From Oleisolibacter albus (lineage in GTDB: Bacteria > Pseudomonadota > Alphaproteobacteria > Azospirillales > Azospirillaceae), in NCBI RefSeq assembly GCF_003336875.1, contig NZ_QGNJ01000004.1, forward strand, positions 298,080-362,079: a stretch of 64,000 nt of DNA, in the 5' to 3' direction. Shown in pieces: positions 1 to 7,278 of this stretch. The notes below the pieces were generated by a model, which saw only the letters and a program-made list of their open reading frames with translations, had not been told where the DNA came from and made no database searches. Within the stretch, counting starts at the first letter, position 1. The number at the start of each line of letters is the position of its first letter. Both the position numbers and the translations under genes were made by a program.

Positions 1-995
1 AACACCGGGCTGGTGCCATTGTGGGTGAAATACATCTTCCCCTGGCCGTAGGCGATGTAGATGCGGTGTGCCCGCACCCAGTCGGCTCCCAGCAGCAGGT
101 CGAAGGTATTGCGGCGTTTGGTACCGTGGAACAGGTCGGCGATGCGCAACTTGGGGTTCTTGATGGTTTCGCCGCCGATGCTGACGCTCTCGACGGTGGT
201 CAGCCAGTTATCGATGGTGGCCCGGCCGAGGCCCCCTGATTTGCCTTGGAGTTCCACGCCGGGGCTGTCCGGCGTGATCCCGATCTGGGCGGCGGCATCC
301 CGGGTCATGACCGACGTGAAGGCGCCGGTGTCCAGCTTCGCTTCCATCCAGCGGCCGTTGATCTCGATATCGAACAGGATCTGCGGTCTCGTCCGCCGCT
401 TGCCGGCGCGATCCTCAAGTTCCTTCAGGCGGACTTCGCTCACCGGCTTGCCGACGGCCCAATAAGCCAGTGGTTGCCCCTCGCAGCCCTCCGCCTTGAT
501 GAAACGGGCAACATTGTTGGCCAGATCCAGTTCCAGATCGTACATGGCCAGCAGCGACTGGCCCAGGATCAGCTGGAAATCCTTGGTGTCGCGTTCACCG
601 GTGACGCCGATCTTGAAATCCTTGGCCTGCAGGCCGCCCAGGCTGAATTTAGCGATCTCTGCGGTGTAGACCTTGCTGTAGCCGCCGATGGCGGTGACCT
701 TGTGGCCGGCCTTCTCGACCAGCGGCAGGCCCAGGCGTTCGGCATGGCTGCGGATGACCAGGGTGGCGGAAGCCCCGGTGTCCAGCAGGGCTTTCAGCGG
801 CGTTCCGTTGACGGTGACATCGACCAGCGGCCGGTTGGCCTGCATGGTCAGCGGGAACTGGTAGAGTTCCTTCAGCTGGCATTCGGCCCGGGCTGTGCCG
901 GCCATGGGCAGCAGCCCGGTGGCGGTCAGGGCAAGGCCGGCGAAGACTGTCCGCAGCACGGAGCGGGGCACGGAGGGATGGGGGCGTGACGCCAT
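1..995 (-). CDS. Twin retropepsin-like aspartyl protease, exported (3' end cut by window edge)
   Basis: Translating the minus strand from ATG at 993-995 gives 331 open codons with no stop before the window edge, so the C-terminus is missing. Residues 1-37 form a signal peptide (Arg-rich start, hydrophobic stretch, TARA cleavage motif). Two separate aspartyl-protease motifs follow: LDTGAS at residues 71-76 and LDTGAF at 221-226, each with a downstream hydrophobic-Gly segment typical of retropepsin-like folds. Retroviral-type proteases normally work as dimers of one domain, so a tandem pair could fold as a pseudo-dimer; that is inference. The protein is expected in the periplasm or anchored to the envelope. 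It faces away from the EamA gene and no operon partner is visible. Substrate is unknown. Confidence 0.8.
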   Translation of the reverse strand, partial: MASRPHPSVPRSVLRTVFAGLALTATGLLPMAGTARAECQLKELYQFPLTMQANRPLVDVTVNGTPLKALLDTGASATLVIRSHAERLGLPLVEKAGHKVTAIGGYSKVYTAEIAKFSLGGLQAKDFKIGVTGERDTKDFQLILGQSLLAMYDLELDLANNVARFIKAEGCEGQPLAYWAVGKPVSEVRLKELEDRAGKRRTRPQILFDIEINGRWMEAKLDTGAFTSVMTRDAAAQIGITPDSPGVELQGKSGGLGRATIDNWLTTVESVSIGGETIKNPKLRIADLFHGTKRRNTFDLLLGADWVRAHRIYIAYGQGKMYFTHNGTSPV

Positions 996-1496
996 GATGC
1001 CTCTATCGCGGCAGTTGTCCTAACGTCGCCTTCATGCCACCGGGCGGCGGGACGGTCAAACATCCGAATATGAAAATTCCCCGACCCGCGGATCCCGAGC
1101 CCCTTTGTCCCGCCGCGCTTCGGATGGGAGGCGGGCGCAGCCCCGTCGCTGATCGATGCCGAGACTCGGTTGTCGGACAGGCATCCGTCCGATCCAGGGG
1201 AATGGTCTCCGTCCCGTGCGGGATCCCGCCTTTGCTGACCGACCTGTCACCAGCTTCGGGCACGGTGATGGAGGCCTGCTCCGGCGGGGGCGGCCCGCAT
1301 CGGCGATACCTGCCAGCATCACGTGGAGGGTGCATGGGCCACATCAGCGGGCTACTCAGCTTTATCAGGCGGAAGGACGGATCGGGTCGCGGGCCGCCAG
1401 CCCACGACAACGGGGCGGGTTGGCGTATCGGCGGTCCGTGCCTGCGATCTGCGTCGGCGTCCTTTCACTCCCGATGCGAACTCTTAAGGGGCATCT
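996..1496. other. Intergenic region, 501 bp, no convincing gene
   Basis: This stretch separates the divergent protease and EamA genes. Reading frames crossing it have no ribosome binding site or recognisable product. A short inverted repeat, TCGGAC (1173-1178) and GTCCGA (1187-1192), is the only structure noticed. Promoters for both neighbours must lie here but none stands out. Confidence 0.5.
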
Positions 1497-2327
1497 ATGG
1501 CGTTTCCCGTATTCATGATGGTCGTGCTGGCCGCAGTGCTTCATGCAAGCTGGAATGCTGTGGTGAAAGGGGGGGACGACACCCTGCTGACGACGGTGCT
1601 TGTAACCACATCGGCTGCCCTGCTGGCGATCATCGGCCTTCCTTTCCTTCCCTCCCCCGCGCGGGAAAGCTGGCCGTTCATTGCAATGTCCACCACATTG
1701 CAGGTCGGCTACTTCGTACTTGTCGCGCATACCTACGCATTGGCCGATATGAGCCTCACCTATCCGTTGATGCGCGGGACCGCTCCGCTGCTTGTTGCGG
1801 TGGCCAGCATGGTGTGGATAGGCGAATCACTGTCGGCGCACGTCTGGCTCGCGATCGGTATCATCTGTGCGGGCATCTTGAGCATGGTTGGAGCGATCCG
1901 GCGCGACACGAACAAGGCAGGGATCCTCCTCGCCTTGGCAAACGCCGTCGTCATCGCCGGCTATACGCTGATCGACGGGATCGGTGTGCGCCAGTCCGGT
2001 TCGCCGGCCGCCTACACCTTATGGATTTTCCTCCTGACGGGCGTGGCGCTCGTGACGTGGACGGTCGTGACGCAACGGGCAGCTTTCGGCGCCTATACCG
2101 GTCGCAACTGGAGGCGGGGGGTGATCGGCGGCATTGGTACGATCAGCTCTTACGGCTTGGCATTGTGGGCGATGACCGTTGCTCCGGTTGCGGTCGTCGC
2201 GGCCCTTCGCGAGACCTCGATCCTGTTTGGCACAGCCATTTCCGCTGTCCTGCTCCAGGAGAAAGTCGGCCGAGTCCGGTTCATCGGTGCTTGCATCATC
2301 GCGTCTGGAGCGATCCTGCTCCGTTAG
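1497..2327 (+). CDS. EamA/DMT-superfamily membrane exporter
   Basis: The 276-residue product is almost entirely hydrophobic, with about ten predicted membrane segments arranged as two EamA repeats, as in drug/metabolite transporters. Residues near the start (HASWNAVVKG) and the mid-protein segment with TYPLMRGTAPLL match the look of the family's first repeat. The start is supported by AAGGGGC a few bases upstream of ATG. It likely exports a small metabolite or drug across the inner membrane; the substrate cannot be predicted. Codon use looks somewhat less GC3-biased than in the neighbours, which may mean later acquisition. It converges on the DUF3667 gene. Confidence 0.85.
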   Translation: MAFPVFMMVVLAAVLHASWNAVVKGGDDTLLTTVLVTTSAALLAIIGLPFLPSPARESWPFIAMSTTLQVGYFVLVAHTYALADMSLTYPLMRGTAPLLVAVASMVWIGESLSAHVWLAIGIICAGILSMVGAIRRDTNKAGILLALANAVVIAGYTLIDGIGVRQSGSPAAYTLWIFLLTGVALVTWTVVTQRAAFGAYTGRNWRRGVIGGIGTISSYGLALWAMTVAPVAVVAALRETSILFGTAISAVLLQEKVGRVRFIGACIIASGAILLR

Positions 2328-2414
2328 GCGTGACACACTTCACCTGACGACCACTTGAGGGCGTTGCTCAGAACCCGGCATCGACGCGCCCCTTTCGGAA
2401 CCCTGCTGATCGCC

Positions 2415-2432
2415 TGTGGGCAAGGACGATGG
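2415..2432. repeat. 18-bp near-direct repeat, copy 1 (left of DUF3667 gene)
   Basis: TGTGGGCAAGGACGATGG recurs at 3845-3862 with one difference (A for G at position 14). The two copies lie on either side of the DUF3667 gene. No inverted ends or transposase accompany them, so a mobile origin is only a possibility. Confidence 0.4.
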
Positions 2433-2503
2433 GGCCAAAGCCGAGGGGGCGGCTGCCGCTGCCGTCCCTGTCCCGGCCAAGCCAACCCCATCGGGACCCG
2501 ATC

Positions 2504-3652
2504 TTACCCCGTGAATCCCATGGACAGGATGAACAGGACGAACAGCACCAGGGCCACGCTGGCGATGACCAGGAGCGCGGCTGTGCGCCATAAAGCACCT
2601 GCCCGGCCCAGGCCATAGGTGCCTTTGAGATGGAAATACATGTGGACCGGGATGGCGCACAGCAGATAGCCGCTGAGGCCGCTCAATGTCTTTCCACCCA
2701 CCAGCATCAGTGAGTAGAGAATGAAAAGAAGCGACATGAAAGACAGGGAATATAGAGAAAATATTACGTGATCATACATGTATACATCCCGCCTGCCGGC
2801 GAATAAAATACAGATGAAGGGCAGGGATATCGGGATCAGCATCCAGCTGAACTTGTACGCTGTATTCTGAAGTTTGTAGATAAGAAGATCGGGATTTTCG
2901 AGTTTTTTCTTGATTTTTTCTTCCAGTGTGGGGTTTCCGATGTCGATTTTCAGTTCTTTTTTGAGCTGATCGCGGACCTCGGTGCCGATGTCTTTCGGCG
3001 GCTTGGTCTGCTCGGCCGGGGTGGCAACACCCATGGTCCGCAATGCCGTATCGAAGCCGCGGACAGCCTCCTCGGCCTGTTCCACCTTGCTGCGGGCGGC
3101 ATCGCGCCGTTCGGTCGCCCGTTCCACATTGCCGCCTTCGGCTACGGCCTCCGCCAGATCGGCTTCGGCGTCGGTCAGATCGGCGCGGGCATCGTCCAGT
3201 TCCGCCGTCAGGCCGGCGCGGGCATCGGCCTGGATGTCCGTCGGCAAGCCCAGATGGACATCGCTGCCCAGCCGGGCAAAGACGAAGAACATCAGAAAAA
3301 CGGTGAACAGGAACAGGGCCAGCGGCGAGACGTAGCGAACGCGATGGCCGTGGATGTAATTATGGGTCAGCGTGCCGGGGCGGAAGGCCAGCTGGGGCAG
3401 GGTGCGCCAGGCTTTGCTGTCGAAATGTAGAATGCCGTGGAAGAACTCTTCCACCACATGCAGCACCGACCGGTGCAGATGGGCCGGCTGTCCGCAGGCA
3501 TGGCAGAAGGTCCCGGCCAGCGCCGTGCCGCAATTGGCACAGTGCCCATGGGCATGGCCGCTACCTTTCCCGTCGTGATTGTCCCCGTCAATGGCGGCCG
3601 CCGCCAGACCAGCCGTGGCCAGAGCCCCGGCGGCTTCGATTTCCGTGCTCAT
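2504..3652 (-). CDS. DUF3667-type zinc-ribbon membrane protein with internal coiled coil
   Basis: The product is 382 residues from ATG at 3650-3652, which is preceded by GGGGGACAG; an upstream in-frame start lacks such a site. Near the N-terminus a CxxCG...CHACGQ pattern forms a zinc-ribbon-like motif, followed by the FFHGILHFDSKAWRTLPQL segment characteristic of DUF3667 proteins. One membrane segment follows, then a long acidic and Ala-rich coiled coil (about residues 150-230), then a Lys-rich linker and four membrane helices. Function of the family is unknown. The stretch around 2735-2960, coding the linker and first helices, is visibly AT-richer than its surroundings. The gene stands alone and converges on the EamA gene. 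Confidence 0.8.
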   Translation of the reverse strand: MSTEIEAAGALATAGLAAAAIDGDNHDGKGSGHAHGHCANCGTALAGTFCHACGQPAHLHRSVLHVVEEFFHGILHFDSKAWRTLPQLAFRPGTLTHNYIHGHRVRYVSPLALFLFTVFLMFFVFARLGSDVHLGLPTDIQADARAGLTAELDDARADLTDAEADLAEAVAEGGNVERATERRDAARSKVEQAEEAVRGFDTALRTMGVATPAEQTKPPKDIGTEVRDQLKKELKIDIGNPTLEEKIKKKLENPDLLIYKLQNTAYKFSWMLIPISLPFICILFAGRRDVYMYDHVIFSLYSLSFMSLLFILYSLMLVGGKTLSGLSGYLLCAIPVHMYFHLKGTYGLGRAGALWRTAALLVIASVALVLFVLFILSMGFTG

Positions 3653-3844
3653 CTGTCCCCCACCAAACTGCGGGCAGCGTGCGAGCAAATGCGGGCAAGA
3701 TCAAGGGGGTGGGAGGGTCTCCCGGGTCTTGGCCCCTGCCTGTCGCCGCGAAGTGGTCCGCTCCGGCTTCCACCACCCGCCCGCGCCGCACTGCACCGCC
3801 GTCGCGGGAGGGAAACCTGCCGGATGACGGGTCCGACTCGGTGG

Positions 3845-3862
3845 TGTGGGCAAGGACAATGG
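3845..3862. repeat. 18-bp near-direct repeat, copy 2 (right of DUF3667 gene)
   Basis: TGTGGGCAAGGACAATGG matches the copy at 2415-2432 in 17 of 18 positions. It lies in the 250-bp stretch upstream of the DUF3667 start, where no other feature was recognised. Confidence 0.4.
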
Positions 3863-3908
3863 TGTCCGCCGGTGATCGGCATTCCCGTCAGCCCCCGGAA
3901 CAGCGATC

Positions 3909-3937
3909 TTGATAAAACATCCTATATCGGATGTAAT
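3909..3937 (+). promoter_or_regulatory. Sigma-70-like promoter with embedded palindrome
   Basis: TTGATA (3909-3914) and TGTAAT (3932-3937) are separated by exactly 17 bp. Between and overlapping the -10 lies the inverted repeat ACATCC-TATATC-GGATGT (3917-3934), ideally placed for a repressor. The first downstream start codon with a ribosome binding site is at 3987, and a MarR-family gene follows at 4596, so autoregulation by that protein is a reasonable inference. Confidence 0.55.
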
Positions 3938-3986
3938 GCGCTTCCGGCGACGTTTCGCCGTCGTCCCATGGTTTGTGAGGTGCCCC

Positions 3987-4217
3987 ATGATCATCGAGCC
4001 ATTCCGGCGGTTGGCTCTTCTGTTCCGGCCCGCGCCGCCAGGGCTGGGCGATCTGCCGGCTGCCCTTGTCCGGGATGTGCTCGGCGATGCCGGATCGGAT
4101 GCGGGCCGGCGTGGGCGTGCCGTATCCGTCGCCGCAGCGGGTCGGACCAGCCGGCCCGACGCTGGTTTCTTTTGCACTAAATCATCCGATCTCGGAATAG
4201 ACTGGCCTATGCGATAG
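3987..4217 (+). CDS. Short hypothetical protein, 76 residues
   Basis: This frame starts at ATG 3987, has GAGGTG six bases upstream and lies about 50 bases after a good promoter, so it is probably expressed. The product begins MIIEPFRRLALLF and has a basic, Ala/Gly-rich middle. The segment GLGDLPAALVRDVLGDAG is faintly reminiscent of the short LxxLPxxxLRDIGL motif of DUF1127 proteins, but the similarity is too weak to claim. No membrane segment or signal peptide is seen. It could instead be untranslated leader. Confidence 0.4.
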   Translation: MIIEPFRRLALLFRPAPPGLGDLPAALVRDVLGDAGSDAGRRGRAVSVAAAGRTSRPDAGFFCTKSSDLGIDWPMR

Positions 4218-4290
4218 ATTGCCGGTTGCAACTCTCCCGAAGTTCGGTCACAACCGCTTCTGACGTTCACCCCAGGCAGGAGGAAACCCC

Positions 4291-4458
4291 ATGCTGCAGT
4301 CCCACCGTCTCCTTGGCTTCGGCAGCGGCACGCGCCGTTGCGGCGACGCCCGCACCGGCCGTGCGCTTCCATCCGACGCACAGCACAGAATCCGACAACA
4401 AGAGGGACGTCATGAGCCTGTTCATCTCCTTGGGAAAAGGCCCCAAGCTTTTCATTGA
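4291..4458 (+). CDS. Possible 55-residue protein with strong ribosome binding site
   Basis: AGGAGG at 4278-4283 is the best Shine-Dalgarno sequence in this neighbourhood and sits seven bases before ATG 4291. The frame gives a short basic product (starting MLQSHRLLGF) ending at TGA 4456-4458, inside the next candidate gene. GC at third codon positions does not clearly favour this frame over the alternative reading through 4412, so a leader peptide or a non-coding role remains possible. Confidence 0.3.
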   Translation: MLQSHRLLGFGSGTRRCGDARTGRALPSDAQHRIRQQEGRHEPVHLLGKRPQAFH

Positions 4459-4633
4459 GGTCGCACGCTGGGCCGAAGCCCCGCGTGGACTGCAAGTCCG
4501 GCGGGAGAACGGGGAAGTCCTGTTCTGGCTCGGTCGTGTCCATCTGATCTATACGCCGGCCCGTTGGCGGCCGGCAGTCCGGGGACCGACATTTGATGGC
4601 CGTACATCCAACGGACGCAGCCTGGCAACCTGA
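4412..4633 (+). CDS. Short hypothetical protein, 73 residues, overlapping the MarR gene
   Basis: ATG 4412 follows AGAGGGA. The N-terminal half (MSLFISLGKGPKLFIEVARW, then a segment ending in WLGRVHLIYTP) looks like a genuine small globular protein with alternating hydrophobic residues. The C-terminus is low in complexity and overlaps the start of the MarR gene by 38 bases in another frame. No family is recognised. The order promoter, small genes, MarR suggests one transcript. Confidence 0.45.
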   Translation: MSLFISLGKGPKLFIEVARWAEAPRGLQVRRENGEVLFWLGRVHLIYTPARWRPAVRGPTFDGRTSNGRSLAT

Positions 4634-4991
4634 TGACCTGGACCCGATCGTCCGGGTGCTGGGGGCGTTCCGCACCCTCGATCCGGACCTGCCCATCCAG
4701 TATGCGCTGTCGTTCCTGACCATCGCGCAGAATGAGGGCCTGTCCATCCGCGACCTGTCCGAGCGTCTGGGCATCGCCCAGTCCTCCGCGTCGCGCAATG
4801 TGGCCGCCTTGTCGAAGTGGCACAGCTTCGGCAAGGCCGGCCATGACCTGGTCCAGGCGGAAGAGGACCCGCGCGAACGCCGCCGCAAGATCATCACCCT
4901 GACCGACAAGGGCCGGGAACTGGCGCGGCAACTGGCGGATCTGCTGGACCCGCCCCAGGCGGACACGCCCGCGCAGCGCCGGCGGGCCTAA
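4596..4991 (+). CDS. MarR-family winged-helix transcriptional regulator
   Basis: The 131-residue protein contains a MarR winged helix: the helix-turn-helix is the segment LSIRDLSERLGIAQSSASRNVAAL, followed by the wing EEDPRERRRKIITLTDKGREL, which has the classic DxRxR...LTxxG signature. ATG 4596 has GGGGA about ten bases upstream; a TTG one codon earlier is less likely. MarR proteins bind palindromes as dimers, often in their own promoter, and release DNA on binding a ligand or on oxidation. The palindrome at 3917-3934 is a candidate site. The gene overlaps the 3' end of the convergent TetR gene by four bases. Confidence 0.88.
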   Translation: MAVHPTDAAWQPDDLDPIVRVLGAFRTLDPDLPIQYALSFLTIAQNEGLSIRDLSERLGIAQSSASRNVAALSKWHSFGKAGHDLVQAEEDPRERRRKIITLTDKGRELARQLADLLDPPQADTPAQRRRA

Positions 4992-5683
4992 CCCGCCCGA
5001 TCCGCTGTGCCCGCCGCCGACGGCGGCCCTGCCAGCGGCAACGGCGCATAGGCGGCCATGAACACGGCCACGGCCGCGGCCGCCCGGTCCTGCCGCTCGG
5101 TGTCCGACAGGGGCCGCCCGGTGCCCAGCAGGGCACCCAGCTGGATCGAACCGCCGACCATGCCCATGAACTGCTCGGCTGCCAGGGCCGGGTCCGGCAG
5201 GTGCAGCAGGCCGTGCCGGTCCATTTCCGCCAGATAGGCCACCAGCGCCGCCCGCGACCGCCGCGGGCCGGCCTCGTAGAACAGTTCCCCCAACGCCGGG
5301 AACTGCGGGAAGGCTGCCGCCAGCGTCCGCAGCAGCCGCCCGTAATCCGGCATCTGCATCAGTTCCAGGAAGCGCACGCCCAGGATCTGCAGCGCCTCCC
5401 GCGGCGGTCGGACCTCCCGCCCGGCCAGCAGCGGTTCCAGCACCCGGTCGCAATGGCTGCGGATGATGGCCTGGAACAGCTGCTCCTTGGCGGAGAAATG
5501 CTTGTAGATGGTCTGTTTCGACACGCCGGCCCGCTCGGCCACGCTGTCCATGCTGGCGCCATAGCCGTCGCGCAGGAACACCTCGCGCGCGGCATCCAGG
5601 ATGGCGCTGCGCTTCTCCGGATCGGGCGGGCGGCCGGCGCGGCGCCGGGGGGAGGACGCGGTGGAGGATAGGGGATCGGTCAT
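4988..5683 (-). CDS. TetR-family repressor of the adjacent efflux operon
   Basis: The 231-residue protein begins at ATG 5681-5683, with GGAG about ten bases upstream and only four bases after the stop of the efflux pump gene. The N-terminal DNA-binding domain is plain: AILDAAREVFLRDGYGASMD, then VAERAGVSKQTIYKHFSAKEQLF. The remaining helices (about residues 80-200) are the ligand-binding and dimerisation part of the AcrR/TetR_C type. Third in an emrA-emrB-tetR operon, it would be produced together with the pump and close a negative feedback loop at the operator 8438-8452. That regulatory link is inferred from position and the palindrome. Confidence 0.9.
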   Translation of the reverse strand: MTDPLSSTASSPRRRAGRPPDPEKRSAILDAAREVFLRDGYGASMDSVAERAGVSKQTIYKHFSAKEQLFQAIIRSHCDRVLEPLLAGREVRPPREALQILGVRFLELMQMPDYGRLLRTLAAAFPQFPALGELFYEAGPRRSRAALVAYLAEMDRHGLLHLPDPALAAEQFMGMVGGSIQLGALLGTGRPLSDTERQDRAAAAVAVFMAAYAPLPLAGPPSAAGTADRAG

Positions 5684-5687
5684 GCTC

Positions 5688-7271
5688 TCAATGGGCTCCG
5701 CTGTCGGTGCCGGCGCCCTGAAGCACCGGGCGGCGGACGAAGGGCAGGGTGGCCAGGGCCAGCACGAAGACCACACCCATCAACAGGAACACGTCGGCGA
5801 AGGTCATGACCGTCGCCTGCCGGGACACGGTGCGCACCAGCATGCGGATGGCGCCCAGTTCGCTGTCGCCGGGAAGGCTGGCCGACAGCCGAGCCGAGAC
5901 CTGTTCCAGCCAGCGGGCCACCTCCGGCCGGGTGGGATCGGCCCATTCCGACAGGCGCTGGCCGTGCAGGGCCGACCGGTTGGTGATGACGGTGTTGATG
6001 CCGGCCAGGCCGAAGGCCCCGCCCAGATTGCGCATGAGGTTGAACAGGCCCGAGGCGTTCTTGACCTGATCCTGGTTCAGCGTGCCCAGCGCCAGGGTGG
6101 TGATGGGGATGATGCAGAACATCAGTCCGGCGCCGCGGATCATCTGCGGCAGCATCCACTGATCGAAGTCCCAGTCGGCGGTAATCGGCGCGGTGATGAG
6201 GAAGCTGGTGGCCAGCAGGCCGAAGCCGATGGCCAGCACCTTGCGCACATCGATCTTGCTCGACAGCACCCCGGCGATGGGGGAGGAGAGGAACTGGCAG
6301 ATACCGGTGACGAACATGGTTTCACCGATTTGCTGGGCGTTCAGGCCGCGGATCTGGCCGAGATAGAGCGGCAGCACATAGACCGAGCCGTACAGGCCGA
6401 TGCCGATGATGAAGCCATAGATGCAGCCCATGGCGAAGTTGAAGTTGCGCAGGCTGCGCAGATCGACGATGGGCTGGCGATAGCTGAGCACGCGCCACAG
6501 GAACAGCAGGCCGGACACCGCGGCCACGATGGTGAAGTGGACGATGTCCTCGTCCTCGAACCACTGGTTCCGCGCACCCTCCTCGATGACATATTCCAGG
6601 CTGCCCAGGAAGGCGCCCATCAGCCCCATGCCGATGAGGTCGATGCCTTTCAGCAGGCCGAGATTGGGTCTGTCGATGTCGATCAGGCTCCAGACCGTGC
6701 CGGCCACCAGCAGGCCCGGCACCAGATTGATCAGGAACAGCCAGTGCCAGCTCAGCTGTTCCGTCAGATAGCCGCCCAGCGTCGGGCCGATGGTGGGGCC
6801 GAGCGTCGCGACCAGTCCGATCATGACCGTCACCGGAGCCCGCGCACTGGGCGGAAAGGTCAGGAAGGTGGTGGCGAAGACGGTGGGGATCATGGCCCCG
6901 CCGACGAATCCCTGCAATGTGCGCCAGACCACCAACTCCTCGATGCTGTTGGACTGGGCGCAGAGAAAGCTCATGGCCGTGAAGCCCAGGGCTGACAGGG
7001 TGAACAGGATGCGTGTGGACAACAGGCGCGACAGGAAGCCCGACAGCGGGATCATCACGACCTCCGCGATCAGGTAGCTGGTCTGCACCCAGACGATCTC
7101 ATCGGCGCTGGCGGCCACGCCGGCCTGGATCTGGGTCAGGCTGCTGGCCACGATCTGGATGTCGAGGATGGCCATGAACATGCCGAAGACCATGGCCAGA
7201 AAACCCACCAGCGTGCGGGTGCTGACGGTCCGGGCCTCAGGCGGCACCTGCTCCAGAGGGACGGCGCTCAT
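5688..7271 (-). CDS. emrB: EmrB/QacA-type MFS multidrug exporter (DHA2 family)
   Basis: The product is 527 residues from ATG 7269-7271, seven bases past the stop of the upstream gene; an in-frame ATG 33 bases earlier would overlap that gene. It has about fourteen hydrophobic segments, as in DHA2 drug:proton antiporters. The second helix region contains DIQIVASSLTQIQAG with the catalytically important acidic residue, and QTSYLIAEVVMIPLSGFLSRLLSTR resembles motif A of the superfamily. Motif C-like GPTIGPTLGGYL is also present. With the membrane-fusion protein encoded just upstream it should form a tripartite pump, the outer-membrane channel being supplied from elsewhere. Confidence 0.92.
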   Translation of the reverse strand: MSAVPLEQVPPEARTVSTRTLVGFLAMVFGMFMAILDIQIVASSLTQIQAGVAASADEIVWVQTSYLIAEVVMIPLSGFLSRLLSTRILFTLSALGFTAMSFLCAQSNSIEELVVWRTLQGFVGGAMIPTVFATTFLTFPPSARAPVTVMIGLVATLGPTIGPTLGGYLTEQLSWHWLFLINLVPGLLVAGTVWSLIDIDRPNLGLLKGIDLIGMGLMGAFLGSLEYVIEEGARNQWFEDEDIVHFTIVAAVSGLLFLWRVLSYRQPIVDLRSLRNFNFAMGCIYGFIIGIGLYGSVYVLPLYLGQIRGLNAQQIGETMFVTGICQFLSSPIAGVLSSKIDVRKVLAIGFGLLATSFLITAPITADWDFDQWMLPQMIRGAGLMFCIIPITTLALGTLNQDQVKNASGLFNLMRNLGGAFGLAGINTVITNRSALHGQRLSEWADPTRPEVARWLEQVSARLSASLPGDSELGAIRMLVRTVSRQATVMTFADVFLLMGVVFVLALATLPFVRRPVLQGAGTDSGAH

Positions 7272-7278
7272 GGCCGGG

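Noticed and set aside
996..1496. Possible riboswitch upstream of the EamA gene
   Set aside because: No conserved blocks of guanidine, TPP, cobalamin or other known classes were recognised; only a 6-bp inverted repeat.
3987..4217. Assignment of the small protein to DUF1127
   Set aside because: Only a loose resemblance in one short segment; the Arg-rich helix and RDIGL motif of that family are missing.
3701..4966. A 421-residue open frame on the minus strand
   Set aside because: It is Arg/Ser-rich, has no family resemblance and is antisense to the MarR gene; long antisense frames are common at this GC content.
5601..6995. A 464-residue open frame on the plus strand
   Set aside because: Composition is His/Gln/Asp-rich antisense shadow of emrB and tetR.
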